A stretch of 55,880 nt of DNA, from contig NZ_PJBZ01000049.1 in the NCBI RefSeq assembly GCF_002835995.1, positions 1 to 55,880 on the forward strand, written 5' to 3'. Each line of letters begins with the position of its first letter. The first letter of the stretch is position 1. Origin of the DNA: Psychromonas sp. Urea-02u-13. Lineage in GTDB: Bacteria; Pseudomonadota; Gammaproteobacteria; Enterobacterales; Psychromonadaceae. Positions 9,701 to 18,702 of this stretch are shown here, piece after piece. The notes under the pieces were generated by a model that was not told the DNA's origin, did not search any database, and worked only from the letters and a program-made list of their open reading frames with translations. The translations under genes were made by a program, and so were the position numbers.

Positions 9701-10726
9701 ATGAAATCAGAATATAATATTGCCCTTATTGGTGACCTAAAAGGTTGTATCGAAGCAACACTAGAAGTGTTAGCTAAACGTGATTTCCCGATCGGAAAAA
9801 TCTTTCCTTTGCAAAATGAAGCACAAGATGACGAAGAAGAAACACAAACGGTTATGTTTTCAGGTAAACCTGTTGATGTGATTGATATTAATGGTTTTGA
9901 TTGGGAAAAAGTAGATATTGCTTTCTTCTTAACGGATATTGAAACAACGAATGAATACGCGAATGCAGCAGCTGAACACTGTGTTGTTATCGATAACAGT
10001 GGTGCATTCTTAGAAGATGAAAGTGTGCCATTAGTACAAGTTGATGTGAACGAAGAGAACTTAGCTTCATTTACACAAACAAACAAAATTGCCATTCCAA
10101 GCAGCGAAGCGGCACAACTTGCACTTTCTGTTGTTCAATTGCATCAAGAAGTGGGCCTAGTACGTATTAACGTATCTAGTTACCAGTCTGTTTCTATTGC
10201 AGGAAAAGTGGGTGTAACGACACTTGCTGGCGAAACAGCGCGTCTATTAAATGCTAAAGAAGTTAAACCAGAGACATTCCCACAACAAACTGCTTTTAAT
10301 ATCTTTCCGCAAGTAGGGGAGTTTAACGATGAAGGTATTACTTTCGGTGAATTGCGTCTGGTAAATGAAATGCGTCGTTTATTAAATGATCCATCAATCA
10401 TTGTTTCGTCTACACAAGTTGTTGTGCCACTGTTTTATGGTTGTGCGCAATCTGTCCATTTACAAACACATTATCCTGTTGATATGGATGAAGTGGCACA
10501 GTCTCTGCATCATAGTGAAGGTGTTACCCTGTCAAAAACAGTGTGTGATTACCCGAACATGATCAGTGATGTGGTGAGTAATACCGATGTACATGTTGGC
10601 CGTTTACGTAAAGACCTGTGTGATGAAAGTGGCATCAACATGTGGGTTTGTGCTGATAACTACCATTTTGGTGTTGCAACAACCGTTATCAAAGTGGCAG
10701 AAAAGTTAATTACAAGTTATCTTTAA
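9701..10726 (+). CDS. usg: Usg, aspartate-semialdehyde dehydrogenase-like protein
   Basis: Homologue of Asd in the Usg clade, 341 aa (E. coli 337). The N-terminal nucleotide-binding fold and the C-terminal dimerisation fold are recognisable. The segment that carries the catalytic cysteine of true Asd (NC in a PNC-type motif) reads IPSSEAAQLALSV, without cysteine, so semialdehyde dehydrogenase activity is not expected. Usg has no established reaction. It directly follows pdxB, the conserved arrangement in gammaproteobacteria. Confidence 0.9.
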   Translation: MKSEYNIALIGDLKGCIEATLEVLAKRDFPIGKIFPLQNEAQDDEEETQTVMFSGKPVDVIDINGFDWEKVDIAFFLTDIETTNEYANAAAEHCVVIDNSGAFLEDESVPLVQVDVNEENLASFTQTNKIAIPSSEAAQLALSVVQLHQEVGLVRINVSSYQSVSIAGKVGVTTLAGETARLLNAKEVKPETFPQQTAFNIFPQVGEFNDEGITFGELRLVNEMRRLLNDPSIIVSSTQVVVPLFYGCAQSVHLQTHYPVDMDEVAQSLHHSEGVTLSKTVCDYPNMISDVVSNTDVHVGRLRKDLCDESGINMWVCADNYHFGVATTVIKVAEKLITSYL

Positions 10727-10761
10727 TAGCGTAAAAGCCTGATAACACGCTAGTTATAGTG

Positions 10762-10801
10762 GGCTAGATCTCAATTCTAGCCTTACTTGTTCTTTTTTTT
10801 T
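10762..10801 (+). terminator. Possible terminator after usg
   Basis: GGCTAGA and TCTAGCC form a stem, followed after about nine bases by a run of eight to nine T. The gap between stem and T-run makes it weaker than usual. Confidence 0.45.
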
Positions 10802-10867
10802 ACAGATTGACTTGCCCTAGTTTATTATTCACTGAACTCTTATTAATACTATTTCCAAGGAATGAAT

Positions 10868-13800
10868 ATGAAGCGTCTTCTTCTCTCTCTCGTATGTTGC
10901 TCTCCATTGCTTTTCTCTCCCTCCGTGAGCTTGAGTGTTGATTTGACAGGACCCAGTGGTGATACATTCTTAGCTTTCGAACAATATGGTCCGGTAAGTC
11001 CTACTGAAACATTGTGGGCTATCTCTTCAAAATTACGCCCAGATAACTCGGTCAGTGTGCAACAGACCATGGTGGCAATCTATAAAACCAATCCCTTTGC
11101 TTTTTACAAAGGTGATATCAATAAAATAATTCCTGAATCTATCATAAAAGTACCGTCACTTGAATTTGTTGCTGAGCAATCCGACAGAGAAGCGATGGCG
11201 CTGATTAAAAAATACAGCAGCAAAAAAAGTGTTGCCAAAAAAGCACCGGTTAAAGCGCAACCTGTTGTAGAAACTCAAGCGTTAACGCAATTGCCCCCAG
11301 AGGCTGAGGTGGTGAAAGTTGATCCTGCTATTGCTGCTGAAAATGAATTTAATAAACAAAAAGCATCTACCGCGGAGCAACGCCTCGCGACGTTACAGGC
11401 TGAAATGCTACTGTTAAACGAGCAATTCATTGTTGCAACAGAAGCAACACAGGTATTGAAATTAAAGTTACAACCATTAAGTGACGAAATTAGCTTCTTG
11501 TCGGAACAGTTAGCGGAAGAAGCTGCGATTCAGGTGAAATTACAGAAGATTATTGATGATTATCGCGCTCAGTTAGATGCTGTTGAATTACCGCCTTATA
11601 GCGGTGAGGGCATGCTTAATGAAATATTACGTTTAATTACCTCATCACTTACCAATTTATTGGTTGTTATTCTTTCACCTGTACTTTTATTGCTGTTTAT
11701 TTTTGTACTTATTTCTCGTATACGCGCTAAACGTCAATTAGCTGAACATGAACAAGAGTTAGCTGAGTCAACGTCAATCTTAATGGAAGAATCTGGACAG
11801 TTTGATGAGTTATTAACAGACGACTTTTCGGAAGATGAAAATGCTGAGCTTGATTTTACGGCTGATGAAGAGATGGCAGCCCCTGAAAGTGTTGATATTG
11901 ATGAGTTAGATGATCTTGTTCTGCCGGATTCAGATGAAGATATTACTGCAGATGATGCATCACTGACCAGTCAAGATGACCCATTTGGTATTGGTTCACT
12001 CGCTGACGATGAAGAATTAATCTCATCGGTGGACATCGATGAAGATGAGTTGGTAACAAGTGAAGATGACCCATTTGGAATAGGCGCGCTGGTTGATGAT
12101 GAAGAGCTAATTTCGTCAGTTGATTTAGATGAAGGTGAAGATGATCCCTTTGGTATCGGCGCATTAAGCGAAGATGACGATTTGATGACGTCAGTTGACC
12201 TTGATGATGACGAACCTATTTCTGCAGCAGAACAAGCTGATTTAGATTTGGCTGCAGAATGGGAAGCACAAGTATTAGCTGAGACAGAGACTAACTCGGT
12301 AAAGGAAATTGATGTTGTAGCAGAGAGTGAATCTGACTTAGATTTGGCTATGGCATCACCAGATGTTGATAGCTCAGATATAGATGCATTGTTAGAAGGC
12401 GCACCTGTAGAAAATTTAGAGGTTGATAGCTCAGATATTGATGCGTTGTTAGATGGTGCACCTGTAGAAAATTTAGATGTTGATAGCTCAGATATAGATG
12501 CGTTGTTAGATGCTGCACCTGTAGAAAATTTAGATGTTGATAGCTCAAATATTGATGCGTTGTTAGATGCTGAACCTGTAGAAGATTTAGAGGTTGATAG
12601 CTCAGATATCGATGCATTGTTAGATGGTGCACCTGTAGAAAATTTAGATGTTGATAGCTCAGATATCGATGCATTGTTAGATGGTGAACCTGTAGAAGAT
12701 TTAGATGCATTGTTAGACGCTGCACCTGTTGATAGTTTAGATGTAGAAGATTTAGATTTAGATGTTGATAGCTCAGATATCGATACATTGTTAGATGCTG
12801 AACCTGTAGAAAATTTAGATGTTGATAGCTCAGATATCGATGCATTGTTAGATGCTGAACCTGTTGAGAATTTAGACGTAGAAGATTTAGATATTGATGC
12901 ATTGTTAGAGACTGCGCCTGAAGAAGTAGAGTCTGTTGAACTCGATATAGAAGATGTTGCCGCGCTAGACGAAACACCAGATCTTGATTTATCTGCACTT
13001 GAAGAAGATGAAACGGCAGACCTTGACTTATCTGCACTCGAAGAAGATGAAACGGCAGATCTTGATTTATCTGCACTTGAAGAAGATGAAACGGCAGACC
13101 TTGACTTATCTGCACTTGAAGAAGATGAAACGGCAGATCTTGATTTATCTGCACTTGAAGAAGATGAAATACCTGAGCTTGATTTATCTGCACTTGAAGA
13201 AGATGAAACGCCAGAGCTTGATTTATCTGCACTTGAAGAAGATGAAACAGCAGAGCTTGATTTATCTTCGCCAGAAGAAGATGAAACACCTGAACTTGAT
13301 TTATCTGCACTTGAAGAAGATGAAACGGCAGAGCTTGATTTATCTTCACTTGAAGAAGAGGAAACGCCAGAGCTTGATTTATCTTCACTTGAAGAAGATG
13401 AAACACCTGAACTTGACTTATCTGCACTTGAAGAAGATGAAACACCGGAGCTTGATTTATCTGCACTTGTAGAAGATGAAACACCTGAACTTGATTTATC
13501 TGTGCTCGAAGAAGATGAAACGCCTGAGCTTGATTTATCTTCGCTTGAAGAAGATGAAACGCCTGAGCTTGATCTGTCTTCGCTAGAAGAAGATGAAACG
13601 CCTGAGCTTGATTTATCTGCGTTAGAAGAAGATGAAACACCCGAGCTTGATCTGTCTGAATTTGAAGAAAGCACTGATGAAGTCGCTGAAACGAACGATG
13701 TGGATAAAGAGCATGATCTTTTAGCACAACAACTGAGTAACGTCGCTTTCAATGAAGCGGTTCCTTTGCCAAAAGTTGAACGTGGCACGGGTGATAACTT

Positions 13801-14092
13801 CATTGATATAGAAACATTACTTGAAAACAGTGATGATAATACTAAAGACGAACCCTATTCTGAGCTTGCATTAGATCTTGGTTTGGAAGAGTTTCCTGAC
13901 GTTGTTGACCTACAAGAAAGCGTTGATATTGACGACGATGAAAATGGGATAGGTGCACAACTCGATTTAGCACGTGCCTACCTTGAAATTGATGACCAAG
14001 CAGGAGCAAAAGAGATTCTGATGTCGGTTGTTGGCGACAGTAATGGAAAGCAACGCATTGAAATAGATAAACTATTGAGTCGCTTAAAGTAG
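10868..14092 (+). CDS. fimV: FimV, polar hub protein with long acidic tandem repeats
   Basis: FimV (HubP-type) organises the cell pole and affects pili, flagella and chemoreceptor placement in relatives. Order of parts: a signal peptide (MKRLLLSLVCCSPLLF...); a FimV N-terminal/LysM-like region (PTETLWAISSKLRPD); a coiled coil around 155-235; one membrane segment near 261-283; then a very acidic cytoplasmic region of about 700 residues; and the C-terminal FimV helical domain (AQLDLARAYLEIDDQAGAKEI). The acidic region holds three repeat classes described separately. The ATG at 10868 is best spaced from AAGGA; one at 10862 is possible. It follows usg as part of the pdxB-usg-fimV block. Confidence 0.93.
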   Translation: MKRLLLSLVCCSPLLFSPSVSLSVDLTGPSGDTFLAFEQYGPVSPTETLWAISSKLRPDNSVSVQQTMVAIYKTNPFAFYKGDINKIIPESIIKVPSLEFVAEQSDREAMALIKKYSSKKSVAKKAPVKAQPVVETQALTQLPPEAEVVKVDPAIAAENEFNKQKASTAEQRLATLQAEMLLLNEQFIVATEATQVLKLKLQPLSDEISFLSEQLAEEAAIQVKLQKIIDDYRAQLDAVELPPYSGEGMLNEILRLITSSLTNLLVVILSPVLLLLFIFVLISRIRAKRQLAEHEQELAESTSILMEESGQFDELLTDDFSEDENAELDFTADEEMAAPESVDIDELDDLVLPDSDEDITADDASLTSQDDPFGIGSLADDEELISSVDIDEDELVTSEDDPFGIGALVDDEELISSVDLDEGEDDPFGIGALSEDDDLMTSVDLDDDEPISAAEQADLDLAAEWEAQVLAETETNSVKEIDVVAESESDLDLAMASPDVDSSDIDALLEGAPVENLEVDSSDIDALLDGAPVENLDVDSSDIDALLDAAPVENLDVDSSNIDALLDAEPVEDLEVDSSDIDALLDGAPVENLDVDSSDIDALLDGEPVEDLDALLDAAPVDSLDVEDLDLDVDSSDIDTLLDAEPVENLDVDSSDIDALLDAEPVENLDVEDLDIDALLETAPEEVESVELDIEDVAALDETPDLDLSALEEDETADLDLSALEEDETADLDLSALEEDETADLDLSALEEDETADLDLSALEEDEIPELDLSALEEDETPELDLSALEEDETAELDLSSPEEDETPELDLSALEEDETAELDLSSLEEEETPELDLSSLEEDETPELDLSALEEDETPELDLSALVEDETPELDLSVLEEDETPELDLSSLEEDETPELDLSSLEEDETPELDLSALEEDETPELDLSEFEESTDEVAETNDVDKEHDLLAQQLSNVAFNEAVPLPKVERGTGDNFIDIETLLENSDDNTKDEPYSELALDLGLEEFPDVVDLQESVDIDDDENGIGAQLDLARAYLEIDDQAGAKEILMSVVGDSNGKQRIEIDKLLSRLK
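11973..12213 (+). repeat. Three DDPFGIG repeats in fimV
   Basis: Three copies of a unit DDPFGIG(S/A)L..D(E/D)(E/D)L(I/M)(S/T)SVD(I/L)D, about 23-29 residues apart, encoded in tandem upstream of the other FimV repeats. Codon use differs among copies, so this is an older duplication. Confidence 0.8.
12365..12906 (+). repeat. 57-bp repeats in fimV (VDSSDIDALLDGAPVENLD)
   Basis: Eight copies of a 19-residue unit VDSSDIDALLDxxPVENLD, with 57-bp period at the start. The copies are near identical at DNA level, and some later ones carry inserted or shortened linkers. Such arrays change copy number easily. Confidence 0.9.
12980..13665 (+). repeat. 39-bp tandem repeat array in fimV (xLDLSALEEDETP)
   Basis: Seventeen exact-period 39-bp units (12980-13642) plus a partial eighteenth. 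Each encodes 13 residues of the type (D/E)LDLS(A/S)LEEDET(A/P). Early copies end in A and later ones in P, which suggests block duplication. The phase never breaks, so the protein frame is kept. Confidence 0.95.
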
Positions 14093-14104
14093 ATTTGAAG
14101 CTAA

Positions 14105-14447
14105 TATACCCGTCACCATTCAAGTTGCAAAGTTCAGCAAGTGATGAGGTGAACAGATTTTAGGCAGGAAGTTGAAGGTCTAACTGGTTCAATCAACACT
14201 TCCTAACAACGAAGATGTTTGCCTCATCGCTTGCCCTACGGGTCGCTAGCTCGCTTATTTATGTAACCATGGCAATTCTGCGTTGCAACATTTGATAAGG
14301 GCTAGCCATTAAAGAATGAAAGTATTTTATTTCATTCTACCGATAGAGAATTAACGCAGTTAATTGCTCGAAAGGTCATCATGTTGCGTCTTGTCTTGGT
14401 ACCCGAGCTAGTGACTGAACAAAGCACCTTGATTGGTAACGGGTATG
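14105..14447. repeat. MITE-like element, TATACCC family, long form (copy A)
   Basis: It starts TATACCCGTCACCATTCAAG and ends in the inverted partner ...CTTGATTGGTAACGGGTATG, and is about 343 bp. Its right half matches the element at 41104-41440 (GCGTTGCAAC, ACCGATAGA, CGAAAGGT and the right end). No ORF of note. It fills the fimV-nagZ gap. Confidence 0.8.
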
Positions 14448-14460
14448 TACTGACTAAAAA

Positions 14461-14484
14461 AACCAGCCTAGCTGGTTTTTTTTT
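14461..14484 (+). terminator. Rho-independent terminator before nagZ
   Basis: AACCAGC CTA GCTGGTT followed by a T-run, just right of the MITE-like element. Probably the end of fimV transcripts. Confidence 0.85.
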
Positions 14485-14528
14485 GACTGATAATAGCAAT
14501 CGCATTAATAAAAAATAATAGGAAAAGT

Positions 14529-15542
14529 ATGAGACCCGTAATATTAGATGTCATTGGTTATGAATTAAATGCGCAGGAAAAAGAAGTATTAGCACATCCA
14601 TTAGTGGCAGGTGTTATTTTATTTACGCGTAATTTTTATAATATTGTGCAATTAAAAGAGTTAGTTGCGCAAATTCGTTTATACGCTCAGAAAGACATTG
14701 TGATTGCCGTTGACCACGAAGGTGGACGAGTACAGCGTTTTAGAGACGACTTTACAATTTTACCTGCAGCCGGTGATTTATTACTACATAGCTCACTCGA
14801 AGAAGCAAAAATCTTAGCTTATGCAAGTGCTTGGATTATGGCAAGTGAACTCATTGCCTGTGATATTGATTTTAGCTTTGCCCCGGTGGTTGATATTAAT
14901 GGCATCTCTGATGTGATTGGCACACGTGCTTTTGCACAAACACCCGAGCACGTTACTGCGCTAACGACAGCTTATATCAAAGGTATGCAAGCAATGGGTA
15001 TGGTATCAACGGGTAAGCACTTCCCTGGGCACGGTAATGTGAAAGCAGACTCTCATGTGGCATTGCCCGTTGATTCGCGTAGCTTAGTCGACATTATGGC
15101 TACTGATATCGCGCCCTTTAAATCTTTAATTGATAAAGACCTATTAACAGCGGTAATGCCTTCACATGTTGTGTATGAGCAATGCGATGAACAACCTGCT
15201 GGATTTTCTGCTTATTGGTTGCAGAAAGTGTTACGTCAACAATTAGGATTTTCTGGTGTCATCATTAGTGATGATTTATCGATGCATGGGGCAAGTTTTG
15301 TTGGTAATCATGTGACTCGTGCGCGCAGTGCGTTAGATGCGGGTTGTGATCTTATTCTTGCTTGCAACGACAGTGATGCGGCTATCTCGATATTGGATGC
15401 ACTTATTATTCCTAAAATACAAAATGATGACGCTATTATTAAAATGCGCCATCAAGGTAATAAATGCTCGATGCCACTTAATAAAAATCCTATCTGGATA
15501 GAAAATCATCAAAAATTGATGCACTTTGCCGATCGGATCTAA
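14529..15542 (+). CDS. nagZ: NagZ, beta-N-acetylglucosaminidase of peptidoglycan recycling
   Basis: Glycoside hydrolase family 3 enzyme of the cytoplasm that removes GlcNAc from anhydromuropeptides. 337 aa (E. coli 341), one domain. The signature KHFPGHGNVKADSHVALP near 161-178 holds the catalytic His, and the Asp nucleophile is in IISDDLSMHGA near 246-256. AGGAAA precedes the ATG. It is followed by ycfP and ndh in the same order as in E. coli. Confidence 0.95.
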   Translation: MRPVILDVIGYELNAQEKEVLAHPLVAGVILFTRNFYNIVQLKELVAQIRLYAQKDIVIAVDHEGGRVQRFRDDFTILPAAGDLLLHSSLEEAKILAYASAWIMASELIACDIDFSFAPVVDINGISDVIGTRAFAQTPEHVTALTTAYIKGMQAMGMVSTGKHFPGHGNVKADSHVALPVDSRSLVDIMATDIAPFKSLIDKDLLTAVMPSHVVYEQCDEQPAGFSAYWLQKVLRQQLGFSGVIISDDLSMHGASFVGNHVTRARSALDAGCDLILACNDSDAAISILDALIIPKIQNDDAIIKMRHQGNKCSMPLNKNPIWIENHQKLMHFADRI

Positions 15543-15658
15543 TAAGTTCATTGCTGTGCTTGCACTTGGCGGTTATTTCCATAAACTGGTTACAAGCTCA
15601 ATAAGGGCAACTGTAAGATCGCTAAGTATCAATTATAAGAATAAAGGCGGAATAATTA

Positions 15659-16201
15659 ATGATCATTTATCTACACGGTTTTGATGCCACAAGTCCCGGA
15701 AACCATGAAAAAGTGATGCAATTAAAATTTATTGATGATGATGTACGTTTTGTACATTACAGCACTATTCATCCCAAACACGATATGAGCCACATCCTCA
15801 AAGAGGTGCATAAACATATTCAAAGTAGTGAAGATAAAGCACCGCTAATTTGTGGTGTGGGTTTAGGGGGATTTTGGAGTGAACGCATCGGTTTTTTGTG
15901 TGGTATTAAGCAGGTGATTCTTAACCCTAATTTACATCCTGAAGATAACATGGTGGGTAAAATTGAGTGGCCAGAAGAGTATTTTGATATTGATACTAAA
16001 TGTGTCAGTGATTTTAGGGCTAAAAACAGTAAAAACTGTTTATGCTTTCTGTCTAAAACAGATGAAATGATGGACTCTGCTAAGAGTGATCATGAATTAT
16101 CAGAGTACTATGAAATTATTTTTGACGAAAAACAAGGTCATAAATTTCAGGATATCTCTCATCATTTACAAACCATCAAAAAATTTAAAGAACAATCTTA
16201 A
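15659..16201 (+). CDS. ycfP: YcfP family alpha/beta-fold protein (UPF0227)
   Basis: 180 aa, the same length as E. coli YcfP. It begins [19 protein letters not shown], the family N-terminus, and has a serine-hydrolase-like fold with [13 protein letters not shown] where the nucleophile elbow would be; Gly or Leu stands in place of the usual Ser. The biochemical role is not established. Preceded by AAAGGCGG. It sits between nagZ and ndh as in enterics. Confidence 0.9.
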   Translation: MIIYLHGFDATSPGNHEKVMQLKFIDDDVRFVHYSTIHPKHDMSHILKEVHKHIQSSEDKAPLICGVGLGGFWSERIGFLCGIKQVILNPNLHPEDNMVGKIEWPEEYFDIDTKCVSDFRAKNSKNCLCFLSKTDEMMDSAKSDHELSEYYEIIFDEKQGHKFQDISHHLQTIKKFKEQS

Positions 16202-16204
16202 TAT

Positions 16205-16385
16205 TATACCCATGCTACCTCAAGATGCTTTGTCAGGAACAAGCTCGATAACCAGAGCAAGGCAACTTGTACCCATCTACGTCGTTATAAAATTTCGACT
16301 TAGAATAACTAGGCTTCAATTTTATGCCTAGTATCTCGGCACAATTTACCTTGCTGACTTTGCATCTTGAAGTAGCATGGGTATA
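16205..16385. repeat. MITE-like element, TATACCC family, short form (copy C)
   Basis: 181 bp with terminal inverted repeats: TATACCCATGCTACCTCAAG on the left and the complement of TATACCCATGCTACTTCAAG on the right. Its reverse complement matches the first 130 bases or so of the element at 41104-41440, so it is an inverted, internally shortened relative. It begins 4 nt after the ycfP stop. Confidence 0.85.
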
Positions 16386-16424
16386 TACCCGTTATCAATT
16401 ACGCATTTTGAATGATAACGGGCA
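16384..16424. repeat. Minimal palindrome derived from TATACCC-type ends
   Basis: TATACCCGTTATCAATTACG and its near-complement TTTTGAATGATAACGGG form a 10-bp stem (CCCGTTATCA/TGATAACGGG). Both arms resemble the two ends of copy A at 14105-14447, so it looks like the ends of an element with the middle lost. It shares its TATA with copy C. Confidence 0.5.
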
Positions 16425-16519
16425 TTTAGGACAACATTCAGCTACCTTGTTATCAATTTGTAATTTAATTACTATCTCCTCTTAAAAACTCCCTCAATAT
16501 TTAACAAATCTATTGCATT

Positions 16520-16534
16520 TGTAATAATATTACA
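16520..16534. promoter_or_regulatory. HexR-like operator upstream of ndh
   Basis: TGTAATAATATTACA is a 15-bp palindrome matching TGTAATwwwATTACA, the published HexR motif of gammaproteobacteria. It lies 93 nt before the ndh ATG. HexR controls central carbon genes. Regulation of ndh is an inference. Confidence 0.45.
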
Positions 16535-16626
16535 CTATTTTGTGATCTACATTTTTAGTCGATGTTTTGTTTCATTATCATTTTGTTATCAGAATAATAA
16601 TGAAACTAAATATTAGAGGAAATACC

Positions 16627-17913
16627 ATGAATAAGATCGTTATCGTAGGCGGTGGAGCAGGTGGCTTAGAATTAGCAACTGAACTGGGTAATAAACTAGG
16701 GAGAAAAGGCAAGGCGCATATCACTTTAGTCGATAAAAACAGCACACACCTTTGGAAACCCCTGTTACATGAACTTGCAGCTGGATCACTCGATGATGGT
16801 ATCGATGCTGTCAGTTATCGCGCACATGCAAAAAACCATGGTTTTAATTTTAAACTGGCTGCATTAAAAGATATTGATCGCGAAAACAAACTAATTCACT
16901 TGGATAAATTGATTGATACCGATGGCACTCAAATTTTACCTGAGAGCAAATTAAATTATGATATTTTAGTCGTGGCATTAGGCAGTGTTAGTAACGACTT
17001 TAATACTAAAGGCGTGAGTGAGAACTGCATCTTTTTAGATAGTCCTCAACAGGCTAAAAAGTTTCACCATTTAATGCTTAATAAGTATTTACAATTAGGT
17101 GTACAAGAAACGAAACAAGTGAGTGTTGCGATTGTTGGTGCCGGTGCGACGGGTGTTGAGCTTTCTGCAGAGTTGTATAACTCTTTAGAGCAAGTATCGA
17201 GTTACGGTTTTGAACATATCAACAGTACCGATTTGAAAGTGAGCTTAGTAGAAGCGGGTGATAAAATATTACCGGCACTACCTGAGCGAATTTCAGGCTC
17301 TGCACATCAAGAACTATTAAAATTAGGCGTGGATGTACGCACCAAAACAATGGTGACAGAAGCGACTGATAAAGGTCTGTTGACTAAAAGTGGCGAGCTG
17401 ATTGAAGCTGATTTAATTGTTTGGGCCGCCGGTATTAAAGCACCCAATTTCTTAAAAGATATTGCAGGGCTTGAAACGAATCGTATTAATCAGTTGGTTG
17501 TTAAAGCGACGTTACAGACAACGCTTGACGATACTATCTATGCTATTGGTGACTGTGCAAGTTGTGCATTACCAGGTGGTGGGTTCGTACCTCCACGCGC
17601 GCAATCTGCTCACCAAATGGCGTCTTTAGTGGCTAAGAATATTTTAGCGACACTGAAAGAAAAACCGTTATGTGAATATAAATATACGGATTATGGCTCT
17701 TTAGTCTCATTGAGTAACTACAGTACAGTAGGTAGCTTGATGGGTAATTTAATGAAAGGGTCGATGAAGATAGAGGGGCGCTTGGCGCGTTTAGTTTACA
17801 TCTCTTTATACCGCATGCATCAAGTTGCGTTACACGGTTATGTTAAAACAGCATTAATGACTTTAGTAGAGCGTATTAACCGCATTTTACGCCCACGTTT
17901 GAAACTGCATTAA
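16627..17913 (+). CDS. ndh: Ndh, type II NADH:quinone dehydrogenase
   Basis: Single-subunit, non-proton-pumping NADH dehydrogenase with FAD, on the inner face of the membrane. 428 aa from the ATG at 16627, which has AGAGGA before it. The FAD motif [13 protein letters not shown] is at the N-terminus, the NADH motif [17 protein letters not shown] near 165-181, and AIGDCASC near 305. The C-terminal [18 protein letters not shown] is the amphipathic membrane-binding segment. Very close to E. coli Ndh throughout. Confidence 0.97.
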   Translation: MNKIVIVGGGAGGLELATELGNKLGRKGKAHITLVDKNSTHLWKPLLHELAAGSLDDGIDAVSYRAHAKNHGFNFKLAALKDIDRENKLIHLDKLIDTDGTQILPESKLNYDILVVALGSVSNDFNTKGVSENCIFLDSPQQAKKFHHLMLNKYLQLGVQETKQVSVAIVGAGATGVELSAELYNSLEQVSSYGFEHINSTDLKVSLVEAGDKILPALPERISGSAHQELLKLGVDVRTKTMVTEATDKGLLTKSGELIEADLIVWAAGIKAPNFLKDIAGLETNRINQLVVKATLQTTLDDTIYAIGDCASCALPGGGFVPPRAQSAHQMASLVAKNILATLKEKPLCEYKYTDYGSLVSLSNYSTVGSLMGNLMKGSMKIEGRLARLVYISLYRMHQVALHGYVKTALMTLVERINRILRPRLKLH

Positions 17914-17932
17914 TCTAAAGAAACTTTTATCT

Positions 17933-17966
17933 AGAGTGTAGGCGCATCAATGGCGAGCTACACTCT
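17933..17966. terminator. Hairpin after ndh, probably bidirectional
   Basis: AGAGTGTAG and CTACACTCT form a 9-bp stem 20 nt after the ndh stop, followed by TTATTTATT. It lies between convergent genes. Confidence 0.6.
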
Positions 17967-18007
17967 TATTTATTCGATACCACTTCATACTCATCAATTA
18001 ATACCTG

Positions 18008-18499
18008 CTAACTGCCAACACGTTTAAAACTTGCCTTAAGATGTTTACCACGCACACACAATAATAGTAGCCAAATAACCAGCACGAGTTGTACCGATGC
18101 TTCTATCGAGTATTGGAATCGATCAAGGTAAAGGTAATAAAGCTGCAAAGCTAAATCGAAACAGATGCTTAACAATAAAAAGGGATAAGCATGTTGCCAA
18201 AGTTTACAGATGAACGGATGTTTATCGTGATCTCTCCCTGCTAAAAGAAATAATATAATTGCAATCAGCCCTGAGGTGAGCCCCAAATAAAAATGTGTTT
18301 TATCAGGATAGAAAATGGCTAATAGTTTATTACCCGTTTCGCGAGACGCGACTGATATGATCAGCAAAGCCCAGGTACGTGCTAAAAATAACAATCCATA
18401 ATAGAAATAAGTCGGGGGCTTAAGATCGCCCGATTGTGTATAAAATTGCAGTGAAAATATTTTGATTGGCATGAAAGGCTCTTTGTTATGACTCATCAT
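18008..18499 (-). CDS. Inner membrane protein, probably DUF2919/YfeZ-like
   Basis: 163 aa with four hydrophobic segments (near 27-47, 72-87, 104-124 and 133-149) and a positively charged tail, so an inner membrane protein with both ends inside is likely. The N-terminal SGDLKPPTYFYYGLLFLARTW resembles the DUF2919 family, which includes E. coli YfeZ and has no known function. It stands alone between ndh and sppA. I am fairly sure it is a real gene and less sure of the family. Confidence 0.65.
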   Translation of the reverse strand: MMSHNKEPFMPIKIFSLQFYTQSGDLKPPTYFYYGLLFLARTWALLIISVASRETGNKLLAIFYPDKTHFYLGLTSGLIAIILFLLAGRDHDKHPFICKLWQHAYPFLLLSICFDLALQLYYLYLDRFQYSIEASVQLVLVIWLLLLCVRGKHLKASFKRVGS

Positions 18500-18542
18500 T
18501 GTTGATCGCGTTTCTGTTAATGCTCACCTAACGAGGTAAAAA

Positions 18543-18676
18543 GGTTAAGGCAGAAATAATAACTAAAGACAACCACGAAGCCACTGCGTTACACAGAGAA
18601 CACGAAAAAGAGATTTAAGTTTCTTCTTCGTGCCTTCGTAGTTAATTGCTTTTGAACTTATTTAAGCTGCCTTACC
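18543..18676. repeat. Palindromic repeat element between sppA and the DUF2919-like gene
   Basis: Outer inverted ends GGTTAAGGCAG and CTGCCTTACC enclose a second inverted pair around ACCACGAAG and CTTCGTAGTT. The CACGAAG words resemble a dispersed palindromic repeat seen in many bacteria. No coding potential. Confidence 0.55.
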
Positions 18677-18702
18677 GTGGCCTCTATTTATCTTAATTTT
18701 TG

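Noticed and set aside
12365-13665. CRISPR array
   Set aside because: The direct repeats are contiguous coding units of fimV with no unique spacers.
11971-13803. Long Ser-rich and Gln/Leu-rich open frames antisense to fimV
   Set aside because: They arise because the in-frame fimV repeats are stop-free in other frames. Their composition mirrors the repeat codons, and they lack starts with ribosome binding sites.
14339-14376. Hammerhead ribozyme in the TATACCC element core
   Set aside because: The core has GATAGA and CGAAA strands around a hairpin, but not the CUGAnGA sequence or the three-stem layout with a cleavage site.
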